64,000 nt of DNA from Metapseudomonas resinovorans DSM 21078 (GCF_000423545.1 NZ_AUIE01000036.1:1-64000), one strand, 5' to 3'. Counted from the first letter of the stretch, positions 1 to 7,799 are shown. Numbers and translations are program-made. The notes: generated from the sequence alone by a model not told the origin.

Positions 1-20
1 GTAAGCGAACGGGCATCACA
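1..20. repeat. IS66 terminal inverted repeat (tnpC side)
   Basis: Begins with GTAAGCG, the typical IS66 terminus, and pairs with 2341-2360 in inverted orientation. Confidence 0.75.
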
Positions 21-1527
21 CCTTGCCGGCGGGTACCCAGTTATGCGGCAGCAGCTCGGTCAGGGCGCTGGCCTTCTGCGTCGGCAGGCGCATGAGCACG
101 TCCTTCAGGTAGGCGTACGGATCGTGTCCGTTCAGGCGGGCTGACTGGATCAGCGTCATCAAGGCTGCGCCACGCTGGCCACTGCGTAGCGAGCCGGCAA
201 ACAGCCAGTTGGAGCGCCCCAAGGCCCAGGGGCGGATCTGGTTCTCGATCCAGTTGTTGTCAATGGGCAGGTTGCCGTCATCCAGGTAGCGCACCAACGC
301 CGCCCAGCGCTTGAGGCTGTAGTCGAGTGCCTTGGCGATCGCGCTGCCTTCCGGCACCTTCTGCCGCTGCCCAAGCATCCAGCTATGCAGGCCATCGATG
401 ATCGGCCTAGCTTTGTCCTGGCGCAGTTGCCGACGCTGTTCGGCGAGCAGCTCTCGCCCCTCGCGCTCCACCTCGTACAGTTGGCCGATGTACTGGAGGG
501 CCTGCTCAGCCAGTTGGCTCTGGTTGGCGGCATGCAGGTCGAAGAACTTGCGCCGGGCATGGGCCATGCAGCCGATCTCGGTCACGCCTTGCTCGAAGCT
601 GGCCTTGTAGCCGGCGAAGTCGTCGCAGACCAGTTTGCCTTGCCAGTCTCCCAGGAAGCTGCGCGCGTGCTCGCCGGCCCGGCTCGGCCTGAAGTCGTAG
701 ACCACGGCCTTGAGGTCGGCAAAGGGGCTGGGTGCATAGGCCCAGACGTAAGCCCGCTGGGTCTTCTTCGTACCCGGGGCGAGCATCTGCACTGGGGTTT
801 CGTCGGCGAGGATGACGTCCTGCTGAAGCAGGCAGTCGCGCAGCGCATCGACCAGGGGTTGCAGCTGGACGCCGCAAGCGCCGACCCATTGCGCCAGCGT
901 GGAGCGCGCGATGGCCAGGCCGGCGCGGGCGAATATCTTTTCCTGGCGGTATAGCGGCAGGTGATCGGCGAACTTGGCCACCATGACCTGAGCCAGTAGC
1001 CCGGCAGTCGGGATGCCCTTGTCGATCACCTGCGCAGGCACTGGGGCCTGAATCAGCGTTTCACACTTGGCGCAGACCCACTTGCCACGGATATGCCGCT
1101 CAACGGTGAAGATGCCCGGGGTGTAGTCGAGCTTCTCGCTGACGTCTTCGCCGATGCGCTTGAGTTGACAGCCGCAGGCACACTGGGTGCTGTCCGGCTC
1201 GTGAAGTATCAGCGTGCGCGGCAGTTCGGCCGGCAGCGGCGCTCGCTTGGGCTGCTGCCGTAGCTCGCGCTTGGCGGGCTCTGGTCGGGCCGCCTCAAGC
1301 TCTGCCTCGATGGCGGCGATGTCGGCATCGATCATCTCGTCCAGCAAGTTGAGCTGGTCGACATTGAGCTGCTCGCTGCGGCGGGCGAAGCGGTGGCGCC
1401 GCAGCACGGCGAGTTCGTGGTTCAACCGCTGGTTGAGCGTCTCCAGATGATCGACGCGCTGGCTCAACTGCGCGGCCAGTTGGCGCAGTTGCTCAGGTGT
1501 CAGATGATCGAAAGCGGCAGGATTCAT
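16..1527 (-). CDS. tnpC: IS66 family transposase (TnpC)
   Basis: DDE transposase that catalyses strand transfer of the IS66 element. 503 residues, normal for the family. An N-terminal leucine-rich coiled coil is followed by an Arg/Ser-rich stretch, a zinc-binding segment (CACGC near 115 and a CxxC near 155) and the catalytic core. Recognisable catalytic blocks are ILADETP, VCDDFAGY and the NNWIENQIRPWALGR glutamate block. It stops 16 bases from the left end, with no frameshift, so the element may be active. It forms the last gene of the tnpA-tnpB-tnpC set. Confidence 0.95.
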   Translation of the reverse strand: MNPAAFDHLTPEQLRQLAAQLSQRVDHLETLNQRLNHELAVLRRHRFARRSEQLNVDQLNLLDEMIDADIAAIEAELEAARPEPAKRELRQQPKRAPLPAELPRTLILHEPDSTQCACGCQLKRIGEDVSEKLDYTPGIFTVERHIRGKWVCAKCETLIQAPVPAQVIDKGIPTAGLLAQVMVAKFADHLPLYRQEKIFARAGLAIARSTLAQWVGACGVQLQPLVDALRDCLLQQDVILADETPVQMLAPGTKKTQRAYVWAYAPSPFADLKAVVYDFRPSRAGEHARSFLGDWQGKLVCDDFAGYKASFEQGVTEIGCMAHARRKFFDLHAANQSQLAEQALQYIGQLYEVEREGRELLAEQRRQLRQDKARPIIDGLHSWMLGQRQKVPEGSAIAKALDYSLKRWAALVRYLDDGNLPIDNNWIENQIRPWALGRSNWLFAGSLRSGQRGAALMTLIQSARLNGHDPYAYLKDVLMRLPTQKASALTELLPHNWVPAGKV

Positions 1528-1590
1528 GCCGCCGAGTGTGAGGATTTCTGGCCCCCTCGGCGATAGGCCATTGGCCTAATTGCACCCCGG

Positions 1591-1926
1591 CTACAGGAGC
1601 CTGATCTCGGCATCAGGCCCAAGACGCTGCCAAGGCAGGCCGACCACCAGGGCCTGCAACTGCTCGGGACTGAGTTCCAACTGCTGTCCCTGCCAATTGC
1701 CCGACCAGACGAAGCGCCCCTTATTCAGCCTCCGAGCAGCCAGCCAGATGCCGAAGCCATCGTGCACCAGCACCTTCATCCGATTGGCGCGCTTGTTGGT
1801 GAACAGGTAGGCACAGTGCGGCTGCGCCGCACCGAATACCTGAACCACCCGGGCCAACGCTGTTTCGGTGCCGGCGCGCATGTCCAGCGGCTCGGTGGCG
1901 AGCCAGATGCGCTCAATGCGGATCAC
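1591..1926 (-). CDS. tnpB: IS66 family accessory protein TnpB
   Basis: 111-residue IS66 Orf2 protein, required with TnpA for IS66 transposition though its biochemical role is not known. It shows the usual family features: an RIWLATEPLDMRAG start, the Asn-Lys-Arg block LFTNKRANRMKVLVHDG, and the WSGNWQG region. Length is normal. Its start overlaps the stop of tnpA by four bases (ATGA), implying translational coupling. The gap of about 60 bases to tnpC is also usual. Confidence 0.92.
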   Translation of the reverse strand: MIRIERIWLATEPLDMRAGTETALARVVQVFGAAQPHCAYLFTNKRANRMKVLVHDGFGIWLAARRLNKGRFVWSGNWQGQQLELSPEQLQALVVGLPWQRLGPDAEIRLL

Positions 1927-2297
1927 TTCAGCAGCTCGCGCAGGAAGCGGGCGCAGCCTTCAGGGTCGTTGCCCGGCCACTGCACCGACAGTTTGCCGGC
2001 CCGATGGGGAATGGCGATCTGGATGGCCATGTCGGCCGCACTCGGGGTAGCCGGCAGGCTCGGGGCGAGAGGAATCGGAATAAAACTGGAGGGTGCAGCG
2101 GGCAGATGTGCCTGCTGACGGCGAATCCACTTGTGCACGAGATTGGCGTTGAGGCCATGGCTCAAGGCCACGCCGGCAACCGAGGCACCGGGCTGGGTGC
2201 ACTCATCGACGACCTGGGCCTTGAAGGATTTGGGATAGGAGCGGCGTTGGCCTGGCACGGGAGATCCTCCGCAAGGGGCTGAAATGGTGTCCACCAA
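1923..2297 (-). CDS. tnpA: IS66 family protein TnpA
   Basis: 124-residue accessory protein with an N-terminal helix-turn-helix of the transposase_8 / IS3 OrfA type: RRSYPKSFKAQVV, then a recognition region with NANLVHKWIRR. It probably binds the element ends. The remainder is Pro/Ala-rich and carries the family sequence VQWPGNDPEGCARFLRELL at the C-terminus. First gene of the IS66 operon; its stop overlaps tnpB. A perfect inverted repeat, GTGTCCACC / GGTGGACAC, lies just upstream (2287-2313) and may act on expression. Confidence 0.92.
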   Translation of the reverse strand: MVDTISAPCGGSPVPGQRRSYPKSFKAQVVDECTQPGASVAGVALSHGLNANLVHKWIRRQQAHLPAAPSSFIPIPLAPSLPATPSAADMAIQIAIPHRAGKLSVQWPGNDPEGCARFLRELLK

Positions 2298-2340
2298 AAA
2301 CAGGTGGACACCATGCCGCTAGCTGGAAGAACCGGGGAGG

Positions 2341-2360
2341 TGTGTTGGCCAGACGCTTAC
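2341..2360. repeat. IS66 terminal inverted repeat (tnpA side)
   Basis: Ends in CGCTTAC, the inverse of the left terminus. Sequence to its right no longer resembles IS66. Confidence 0.75.
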
Positions 2361-2432
2361 AGCCAAACGACGAGCTTCGGCTTCGAAATGTGCAATCGAG
2401 AATGGCTTGGAGTGACGACCTTTGGCTTTCAT
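2361..2432 (-). pseudogene. 5' fragment of an ORF cut by the IS66 insertion
   Basis: Reading leftwards from an ATG at 2432, 24 codons (MKAKGRHSKPFSIAH followed by FEAEARRLA) run uninterrupted into the IS66 end. The residue pattern looks like a real protein start rather than noise, but only a weak ribosome site precedes it and I cannot name the family. The remainder of the gene, if it exists, would lie left of the window beyond the IS element. Confidence 0.3.
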
Positions 2433-2468
2433 CGACGATCACCAGAGTGAGGATCGCAAGGAGCATTC

Positions 2469-2631
2469 AGTCATGGCGATTAGAGTACCCAACCGGAGTC
2501 ATGGCGAACAAATCCTCACACGAGGTCCTAGAGCTCAGTTTTTCCTCACCGGCCCCAGAAGATCCTAATTTTTGGCCTACACGCCAAGTTTTTCCTCAGC
2601 GCCCGACAATCCAGCCATCAGGCCCCAGAAG
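2469..2631. repeat. Cluster of short direct repeats beside the PHP-ATPase gene
   Basis: Several words recur in one orientation: AGTCATGGCGA at 2469-2479 and 2497-2507; AGTTTTTCCTCA at 2537-2548 and 2587-2598; GGCCCCAGAAG at 2551-2561 and 2621-2631. AATTTTTGGCCTA (2567-2579) lies between them and recurs exactly at 16119-16131, beyond tniQ. The T-tract boxes are 20-30 bases apart, like protein-binding arrays at transposon ends or iterons. No coding sequence is evident here. Confidence 0.55.
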
Positions 2632-4599
2632 CTAGAAGTGATACTTGTCGAGTCGGCGCTTAAAGGCTTCCGCCGACCCCTCCATGATATCCAGCACCGC
2701 CGTAGCCGTATCAGTTCGATCCAACCCACCTGCCGCAAGCTTCGTGCCTCGTCCTTGGGCCACCTCCAAGGCATACACCAGGTCGGTATCGGCATTCACG
2801 GGAAGGTTGGCATTGTGCGTGGCCAGGATCAGCTGACGCTGATTCTTTACCTTGCGCAGCAAGGGAACCAACTCGCGATAGATAAAGTTGGAATCCAGTT
2901 CATCTTCCGGCTGGTCGATAACGATCGGCCCCTCGCCTTTGGCCAGCAGCAAGTTCAGCACCGCGGTGTTGCGCTGCCCTTCCGACAATGCCTGACTCTG
3001 AACGCCACCTACCAGCGTCCCGTCGGCTCGATACAACTCGATATCGACGCGCTCCTCGACCCGGGTCAGCCGGGCGACTCGCCATGCGTCCTGCTGGTCC
3101 TTGAAGTAGCCCTTCAGCTCGTCCTTGTACTCCAGCAGGGTTCGTGGCAATTCGCGCCGCTCAGCAACAACTTCGCGGATGTGCAGCCAAGGCGAGTCCG
3201 CCTCCGGCTGGACCAGCAGCTGGTACTGCAAGAAGCTCTCAAATAGCTCCTTGCCAATATGCTCCCACGCCCTGCCCAAGCGGCTGCGACCATCGGGGGC
3301 CATCTGGTCCCAAGCCTGAAGGAAGCCCGCGGCATCTGCCAGCTGACGGAGATAGACCTCGAGGTCGTGCGCCTCGCCTTGCAGTAGGGCGTGCCCCTCT
3401 TGGGGCTTCAGTGAGATGACATCCACCTGACCTGGCAGGCTCTCCCACCCCACCTGGATCTCCGCGTCATCGGTGTAGGTCGCTTTGACCCGCTCGAACT
3501 TCGCCCGCGTCGAGGCGGAGAAGGCATCCCCTTGATCACGGCCGAATGCAAACCGAAGTAACTCCAGTGCCGTGGACTTGCCCGTCCCCCGCCCGCCGAT
3601 CAAGGTGTTGAGATTCGGTGAAAAGTGGACTTCCTGATCGGCGAGGAACTTGAGTCCCCGGCATTTCAGGAAGACGATCCGCGGGTGGGTCTGCTCGTCA
3701 GACGGACGTGCGACCTGTAAACGAAGCCGCGATTGGCCATCCAGGAACGCCTGCCTCAACGAAATTATCGAAGGCTTCGACGACTTGACCCAGGTGTGGC
3801 GATAGCCCAGCGCATTCGGCAGGGGGCGACCTTCGGTGTCTGTTTGCAGGGACTTTGCATCCGACGACTGCACATAGGCGGGTTGTCGTCCGACGCGTGA
3901 CCACTCGTTGTTGCGCCCCTCCAGGATGGCGCGGTATTTCTCCGACATCGGAAAGCCCGTCAGCTCCAGGGCCAACAGACCCGGAAGCTTATAGTCGTCG
4001 ATGTTCCGCGGGGCGGACAGCAAGCCATCCTGCTGGTCGGCGTGCGCCGCGATGACGATGCCCTCATGCTCATTTTGCACCGTGTCCAGCAGGGTGTTCA
4101 GGCTGATCGACTCATTACCACGACGCAGTGCAGTGGGCATCCCACCACGAAAACGCTGGTTCTCCGCCAGGCCCAGCTTGATCAGGATCATGTTGACGCG
4201 CCGCAGGTGACTCACTTTGGTAGCAGGCTTGAACAGGCAGAGGGCGTGGTAGCCGATGTCCACCTCAAAGCCCGGCAGGATGAAAAGCGGCGGACGTCCA
4301 AGCTCTCGGGCGACGGTCTTGTTCTGCTCGACGAGGTGGGTGAGGAACCAGTCGCGCGGTTCTGTTTTCTCGGAAAAATTGTGGTCCGTGATGCCGATGA
4401 CTTCGAGTTCCAACTCATGGCACCGACGCAGAAAGCGCTTGGCCTTGCTCTGGATATCCTCCTCATTCGGCACGCCATCGCGAAGTGGCCGCCGGGGGCT
4501 CAGCAGACGTAAATCGTCATCGGCCCAGTGCCGGTTATCTTCGGGCGTCTGAACCTGAAAATCCATTTTGAACCAACGCATGCCGTGGTATTCGCTCAC
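2632..4599 (-). CDS. PHP-domain / SMC-like AAA ATPase, TrlF- or Ppl-type
   Basis: About 655 residues from a GTG at 4599 (GGAGG five bases upstream); an ATG at 4611 is an alternative. The N-terminal ~300 residues form a PHP phosphoesterase-like domain: ITDHN near 69-73, FEVDIGYHA near 111-119 and AAHADQQDG near 184-192. The first metal motif, normally HxH, reads QVQ (about 15-17). The second half is an ABC/SMC-type ATPase: Walker A GGRGTGKST (335-343), signature LSEGQR (about 538), Walker B IVIDQPEDELD (about 559-569) and a switch histidine in ATHN. The spacing between Walker A and signature is only ~200 residues, so the coiled-coil arm is short. Single-gene PHP-ATPases of this kind include reported anti-phage proteins (Ppl); a defence role here is inferred from family and island context. 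Confidence 0.75.
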   Translation of the reverse strand: MSEYHGMRWFKMDFQVQTPEDNRHWADDDLRLLSPRRPLRDGVPNEEDIQSKAKRFLRRCHELELEVIGITDHNFSEKTEPRDWFLTHLVEQNKTVARELGRPPLFILPGFEVDIGYHALCLFKPATKVSHLRRVNMILIKLGLAENQRFRGGMPTALRRGNESISLNTLLDTVQNEHEGIVIAAHADQQDGLLSAPRNIDDYKLPGLLALELTGFPMSEKYRAILEGRNNEWSRVGRQPAYVQSSDAKSLQTDTEGRPLPNALGYRHTWVKSSKPSIISLRQAFLDGQSRLRLQVARPSDEQTHPRIVFLKCRGLKFLADQEVHFSPNLNTLIGGRGTGKSTALELLRFAFGRDQGDAFSASTRAKFERVKATYTDDAEIQVGWESLPGQVDVISLKPQEGHALLQGEAHDLEVYLRQLADAAGFLQAWDQMAPDGRSRLGRAWEHIGKELFESFLQYQLLVQPEADSPWLHIREVVAERRELPRTLLEYKDELKGYFKDQQDAWRVARLTRVEERVDIELYRADGTLVGGVQSQALSEGQRNTAVLNLLLAKGEGPIVIDQPEDELDSNFIYRELVPLLRKVKNQRQLILATHNANLPVNADTDLVYALEVAQGRGTKLAAGGLDRTDTATAVLDIMEGSAEAFKRRLDKYHF

Positions 4600-4611
4600 C
4601 CTCGCCTCCAT

Positions 4612-4924
4612 TAACGTCGCACGCCCTAACAGTGCCGACCAGCCGCCCCATGGTGGCATGCCGCTCACATGGCACGATGCCTCATGGCGCCAGGGCACAA
4701 CCTGATATCACTGCAATATTGGAATGACTCTACCCTGCCCGAATGTCGCCCGGGTAGTGCATGCGGCGCTGCGGGGCAATTTCCTCGTTGCGGTAGCCGC
4801 GAGGTGGGAAAGCGGATCGCGATCAACCCTGGTGAGGGTTGCAGGGCCACGAAACCGAGTCGCAGTAGGGGTATCCTGTGCCAAAGATGTAGAGGCGCGC
4901 CTGCCCTCTTTCGGGAGGTTCTCG
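4612..4924. other. Intergenic region between divergent genes
   Basis: About 310 bases between the PHP-ATPase (leftward) and the small Zn-ribbon gene (rightward). It must hold both promoters. CATGGTGGCATG and CACATGGCACGATGCCTCATGG (4652-4685) contain overlapping short palindromes. No convincing ORF and no clear sigma70 match were seen. Confidence 0.4.
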
Positions 4925-5236
4925 ATGAAAATCACCGCGACGCAACCCGTTGAATCGGTCACGGATGTCCTATGTGACGTTTGTGGCAAAAGCACACGCA
5001 TTGAAGGGTATGGACTGCAATATGGAACGCTTCGCGCCAATTGGGGCTATGGTGCGGCCCATGATGGCGAGCGTTATGAGGTCCATCTGTGCGAATCCTG
5101 TTTTTTCGGAACGCTTTTAGGCCTCAGACGTGAGCGCATGGTGAACTTCATGTTCAGCGATGAAGACCCAGACCTCAGCAATTTTGGGCGCGTCGCTCGC
5201 GATGATGATTTCAATGACGGCGGCGACTCGGCCTGA
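4925..5236 (+). CDS. Small Zn-ribbon-like protein of unknown function
   Basis: 103 residues from an ATG at 4925 with GGGAGG seven bases upstream; a longer upstream reading is less convincing. Two cysteine pairs, CDVC (about residues 20-23) and CESC (about 59-62), are spaced as in a zinc ribbon or knuckle. The segment between them (GYGLQYGTLRANWGYG) is glycine- and aromatic-rich, and the C-terminus is acidic (SDEDPDL, DDDFNDGGD). I do not recognise a named family. It stands between a PHP-ATPase and a phosphatase-like gene in the island, so an accessory role is possible but unsupported. Confidence 0.65.
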   Translation: MKITATQPVESVTDVLCDVCGKSTRIEGYGLQYGTLRANWGYGAAHDGERYEVHLCESCFFGTLLGLRRERMVNFMFSDEDPDLSNFGRVARDDDFNDGGDSA

Positions 5237-5404
5237 CAAAAGCGGTTGCCCCGCGGCACATTTCGTCCGCGAACCTCCAGCTGTCAGCACGATAGTTCGG
5301 CCTGCTCCTCGCCGCTTCGTGGACGTCAGAGTGTGGACCTGAATTCCCTCACATTGGCACGATAGGAATGGCAGCTAGTGCCCAGTTGGAAGCTCGCCTT
5401 AAAA

Positions 5405-6262
5405 CTATGCTCCGTCTACCAGAACGACCTGCCACGGGCGCGCCAACAGCTCCCGACAGGTACTCTCCGCACCGCCGAAGCAAAACCTGACAGGTTGATT
5501 AAAAGCCGCTGGCGTCGCGTAACCTAGTGCTTGTCCCTGTTCGTTCCAGAGGCCACCAGCACCCGCCCGCAGTAGCGCGTGGCCTGCCACCACATCGTGG
5601 GTCGACACCGCGTACAAGGACACTGCAGCGACCCCGTCCCCCGCAGCCACCCGGGCGAACCGATAGGCAATGCTGGGCATGGGGTAGAAGGTGGCGGGCG
5701 CACAGAGCTCGGCGTTCTGGGTCGGTCGGGTACGCGCCGCGAGGCTGACGAAGACTTGCGCACCTTCCGCCAGTCCGCCTGCCGCGACGTTCGGCGCAAC
5801 CAGCGCGCCATTACGCAGCAAGTGCGGCATCCCCTCGGCCCAGGCAATGCAATCGGCGCCGTGCGCCGTCAGCGGGGCATAAACGACGCCCAGTACCGGC
5901 ACACACTCTCGTAGCAAGCCGACCGAAATCGCCGAGCCCAGGTGGCCTTGCAGGAAGTCGCGGGTACCATCGTTGGGATCCACAACCCAGCAGTAGCGAT
6001 GGCCCGTCAGCCGCACACCGGTTTCCTCACCGACAAAGTCGCAGAGGAGCAGCTTCGTCAGTCCCTGGCGCAGCATGACCTCGACCTCGCCATCAATTTC
6101 GGCCTTGTCCCCGGCGCCTCTCGGCCCACCAGGTCGCACCACCTCAGCAGCGATCAGGTGGCCAGCTTCCAGCACCAAGGCGATCACCGCATCAAGCAGC
6201 GCGCGATCTACGCCCTGGCGAGCTAACGCCCCCGGTGACAACGGGACAGGTTGTTCACGCAT
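5405..6262 (-). CDS. Inositol monophosphatase / 3'-phosphoadenosine phosphatase family protein
   Basis: 285-residue Mg-dependent phosphatase of the IMPase/CysQ superfamily, probably acting on a small phosphorylated substrate such as a sugar alcohol phosphate or PAP. Metal-site motifs are present: FVGEETG (Glu-Glu pair), DPNDGTRDF (variant of DPLDGT) and a C-terminal HDVVAGHALL in place of the usual WDxAAG. The start at 6262 is preceded by GAGGG at good spacing; an upstream extension lacks this. The Asn in DPNDGT and His in HDVVAG depart from housekeeping SuhB and CysQ, so this is probably an accessory paralogue. Substrate unknown. Confidence 0.75.
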   Translation of the reverse strand: MREQPVPLSPGALARQGVDRALLDAVIALVLEAGHLIAAEVVRPGGPRGAGDKAEIDGEVEVMLRQGLTKLLLCDFVGEETGVRLTGHRYCWVVDPNDGTRDFLQGHLGSAISVGLLRECVPVLGVVYAPLTAHGADCIAWAEGMPHLLRNGALVAPNVAAGGLAEGAQVFVSLAARTRPTQNAELCAPATFYPMPSIAYRFARVAAGDGVAAVSLYAVSTHDVVAGHALLRAGAGGLWNEQGQALGYATPAAFNQPVRFCFGGAESTCRELLARPWQVVLVDGA

Positions 6263-6343
6263 GCCGGAACCCTCGAAGTGGGCGAGCGAAGGGGCTGGCT
6301 GGCAGTCACGCCAGGCCGTTAACGGCGGCCCCAAAACTCAGGG

Positions 6344-6550
6344 TCAGTGATAGACCCCATACTCGATGCGCCCGAGAAAAGTCTCGAGTACTTCCAGGTC
6401 CTCTGCGCTGGAGAGCATGTCGATCGGACGACGCCGCTCGAGCCCCAAGGCCCGAGCCTCCATCCAGCGCTCGGCGGCCTCCCGACTGCCGAAAACTTGG
6501 GTGGCGCGCGCCAGTACTTTGGCATACTGCACAGCAAAATTCTCAGTCAT
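6344..6550 (-). CDS. Short MbcA/ParS/Xre-type antitoxin domain protein (DUF2384)
   Basis: 68 residues, start at 6550 with AGGAG eight bases upstream. It consists almost wholly of the toxin-binding C-terminal domain of MbcA/ParS/Xre antitoxins: FGSREAAERWM, then LGLERRRPIDML and LETFLGRIEYGVY. The N-terminal DNA-binding half found in full-length antitoxins (~120-150 residues) is absent, and no RES-domain toxin is adjacent. It may be a stand-alone antitoxin acting on a toxin elsewhere, or a remnant. It lies 80 bases upstream of the IMPase-family gene on the same strand. Confidence 0.7.
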   Translation of the reverse strand: MTENFAVQYAKVLARATQVFGSREAAERWMEARALGLERRRPIDMLSSAEDLEVLETFLGRIEYGVYH

Positions 6551-6753
6551 GGTGGTCGCTCCTCTCCGGGTCATGCAGACGCCCGGTCCCAGTTAGCCAA
6601 GCCTAAGCTCCCTGCCCTCTTACGCCGAGATACGCTGGTGAGGCTTCAATCAGATCACCTGCCCTCGTGTCGGCAGGCTCGCTCACCGCGCGATCCCCAC
6701 CTGCCCCCTGCGCCCGACAGGCAAATCGGACCCAACAACCGACAGCAGGCTAT

Positions 6754-7665
6754 TCACTCCGAGCGGCGCAGCTCGCCAAACGGCATCTCCGGCTCAACAT
6801 AGCGCAAAGCGGCCTTGGCATCGCGCCAGCCGACGTAACTCATCAGCGCCTTGGCGCTCCACTGGTTGCGACTGGCCCAGGTCGCAAAGCCGCGGCGCAA
6901 TGAGTGGCTGCTGTAGCGTTCGCCCTCCAAGCCACTGCGTACCATCGCCCGTCGGAGGATGCGCGAGATGCTGTACGCGTGCAGTCCGTCTTCCGCCAGG
7001 TTGCCCCAACGGTCCACCGCACGAAACAGCGGGCCCTGGCGCAAACCCGAAACCGCGATCCAGTCGAGATAGGCCGCCACCGGACACAGGCGTTTCAACG
7101 CCGGTACCGTGAACGACCGCCCGGCGTTGTCGCGGTCGCTCTTGCTGCTGGGCAAGAACAACTCCATCCCTTCCCCTGGCCGCGCCTCGACAAACTCCAC
7201 ACGCAGCCGGCACAGGTCATCGCTGCGAAACGCCCGCCAGAACCCCAGCAGGATCAAGGCGCGATCCCGGCGGCAGCTCAACAGGGCGTGGCGGTCGACC
7301 TGTTCCTGCGCCGTCAGCCAGTCGATGCAGCGGGTCAATTCGCTCAACTGCAGCGGCTCCGCCTGCCGCTCAAGCCTCGGGTGCAGGGCCTGGATGCCGC
7401 GGAGCACCTCTCTTACGTGCGGCGCCTTGGTCGGATCGGGAAAGCCCTGGCTCAGGTGCCACTTGGCCAGGGCAGCGAGATTCGCCCGCAGGGTCGAGCT
7501 GGCCAGGGTCTCCGCGTAATCCGCGAGGTAGCGGGCAATCGCCTCACTGGTCGCGGGCAGGAAGCCGCCCCAGGTTTCCTCAAAATGCGCGAGCGCCTGC
7601 TGATAGCGACGCTGGGTGCTTTCGCGCCGCGCGGCCTGCAGGTAGCGCTCCACCTTCTCCGTCAC
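6754..7665 (-). CDS. tnpS: Tyrosine site-specific recombinase, TnpS-like
   Basis: 303 residues from a GTG at 7665 preceded by GGAGG; a longer ORF upstream would run through the regulatory palindromes. The N-terminal SAM-like core-binding domain covers ~1-100, the catalytic domain ~105-300. Catalytic set: Arg147 (AFRSDDL), Lys175 (SSKSD), His254-x-x-Arg257 (HSLRRG), Trp280 (GW instead of GH) and Tyr289 (LRYVE). It is divergent from a KfrA-type coiled-coil gene with a palindromic core between them, the arrangement of tnpS-tnpT in Tn4651-type Tn3-family transposons, where TnpS resolves cointegrates. That specific role is inferred; no Tn3-type transposase gene is present in the window. Confidence 0.8.
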   Translation of the reverse strand: MTEKVERYLQAARRESTQRRYQQALAHFEETWGGFLPATSEAIARYLADYAETLASSTLRANLAALAKWHLSQGFPDPTKAPHVREVLRGIQALHPRLERQAEPLQLSELTRCIDWLTAQEQVDRHALLSCRRDRALILLGFWRAFRSDDLCRLRVEFVEARPGEGMELFLPSSKSDRDNAGRSFTVPALKRLCPVAAYLDWIAVSGLRQGPLFRAVDRWGNLAEDGLHAYSISRILRRAMVRSGLEGERYSSHSLRRGFATWASRNQWSAKALMSYVGWRDAKAALRYVEPEMPFGELRRSE

Positions 7666-7723
7666 CGTCTCGCCCTCCCGCGTACTGGAAAAACTATCCT
7701 TTCTCCCCTCAACCACCGCTGAG

Positions 7724-7748
7724 GTTTGAGAATGCCCGCTTCTCAAAC
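7724..7748. other. Candidate recombination core site (rst-like)
   Basis: GTTTGAGAA - 7 bases - TTCTCAAAC: perfect 9-bp inverted arms around a 7-bp spacer, located between the divergent recombinase and its KfrA-like partner. Tyrosine recombinases use inverted arms of about this size with a 6-9 bp crossover region, and the Tn4651 resolution site lies at the equivalent place. It could instead be a simple operator. Confidence 0.6.
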
Positions 7749-7781
7749 GCCAGTTCGTCTGGATCAGTCGCCCCAATTTAG

Positions 7782-7799
7782 GTACCGGTACAGCTGTAC
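7782..7799. promoter_or_regulatory. Overlapping palindromes, candidate operator for the divergent pair
   Basis: GTACCGGTAC (7782-7791) and GTACAGCTGTAC (7788-7799) are perfect overlapping palindromes about 45 bases upstream of the KfrA-like start. They are good candidates for autoregulatory binding by that protein or for accessory sites in recombination. Confidence 0.45.

Larger units (their letters stand above)
1..2360. mobile_element. IS66-family insertion sequence, apparently complete
   Basis: The three standard IS66 genes (tnpA, tnpB, tnpC) lie in order on the minus strand. The first bases read GTAAGCGAACGGGCATCACA and the reverse complement of 2341-2360 reads GTAAGCGTCTGGCCAACACA; the first seven bases are identical and about 14 of 20 agree overall, as expected for IS66 terminal inverted repeats. 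The element therefore appears to begin exactly at the window edge and end at 2360. The expected 8-bp target duplication would be agccaaac on the right; the left copy is outside the window. Confidence 0.9.

Noticed and set aside
5405..6262. Housekeeping suhB or cysQ
   Set aside because: Motifs deviate (DPNDGT, HDVVAGH) and the location is accessory; called only to family level.
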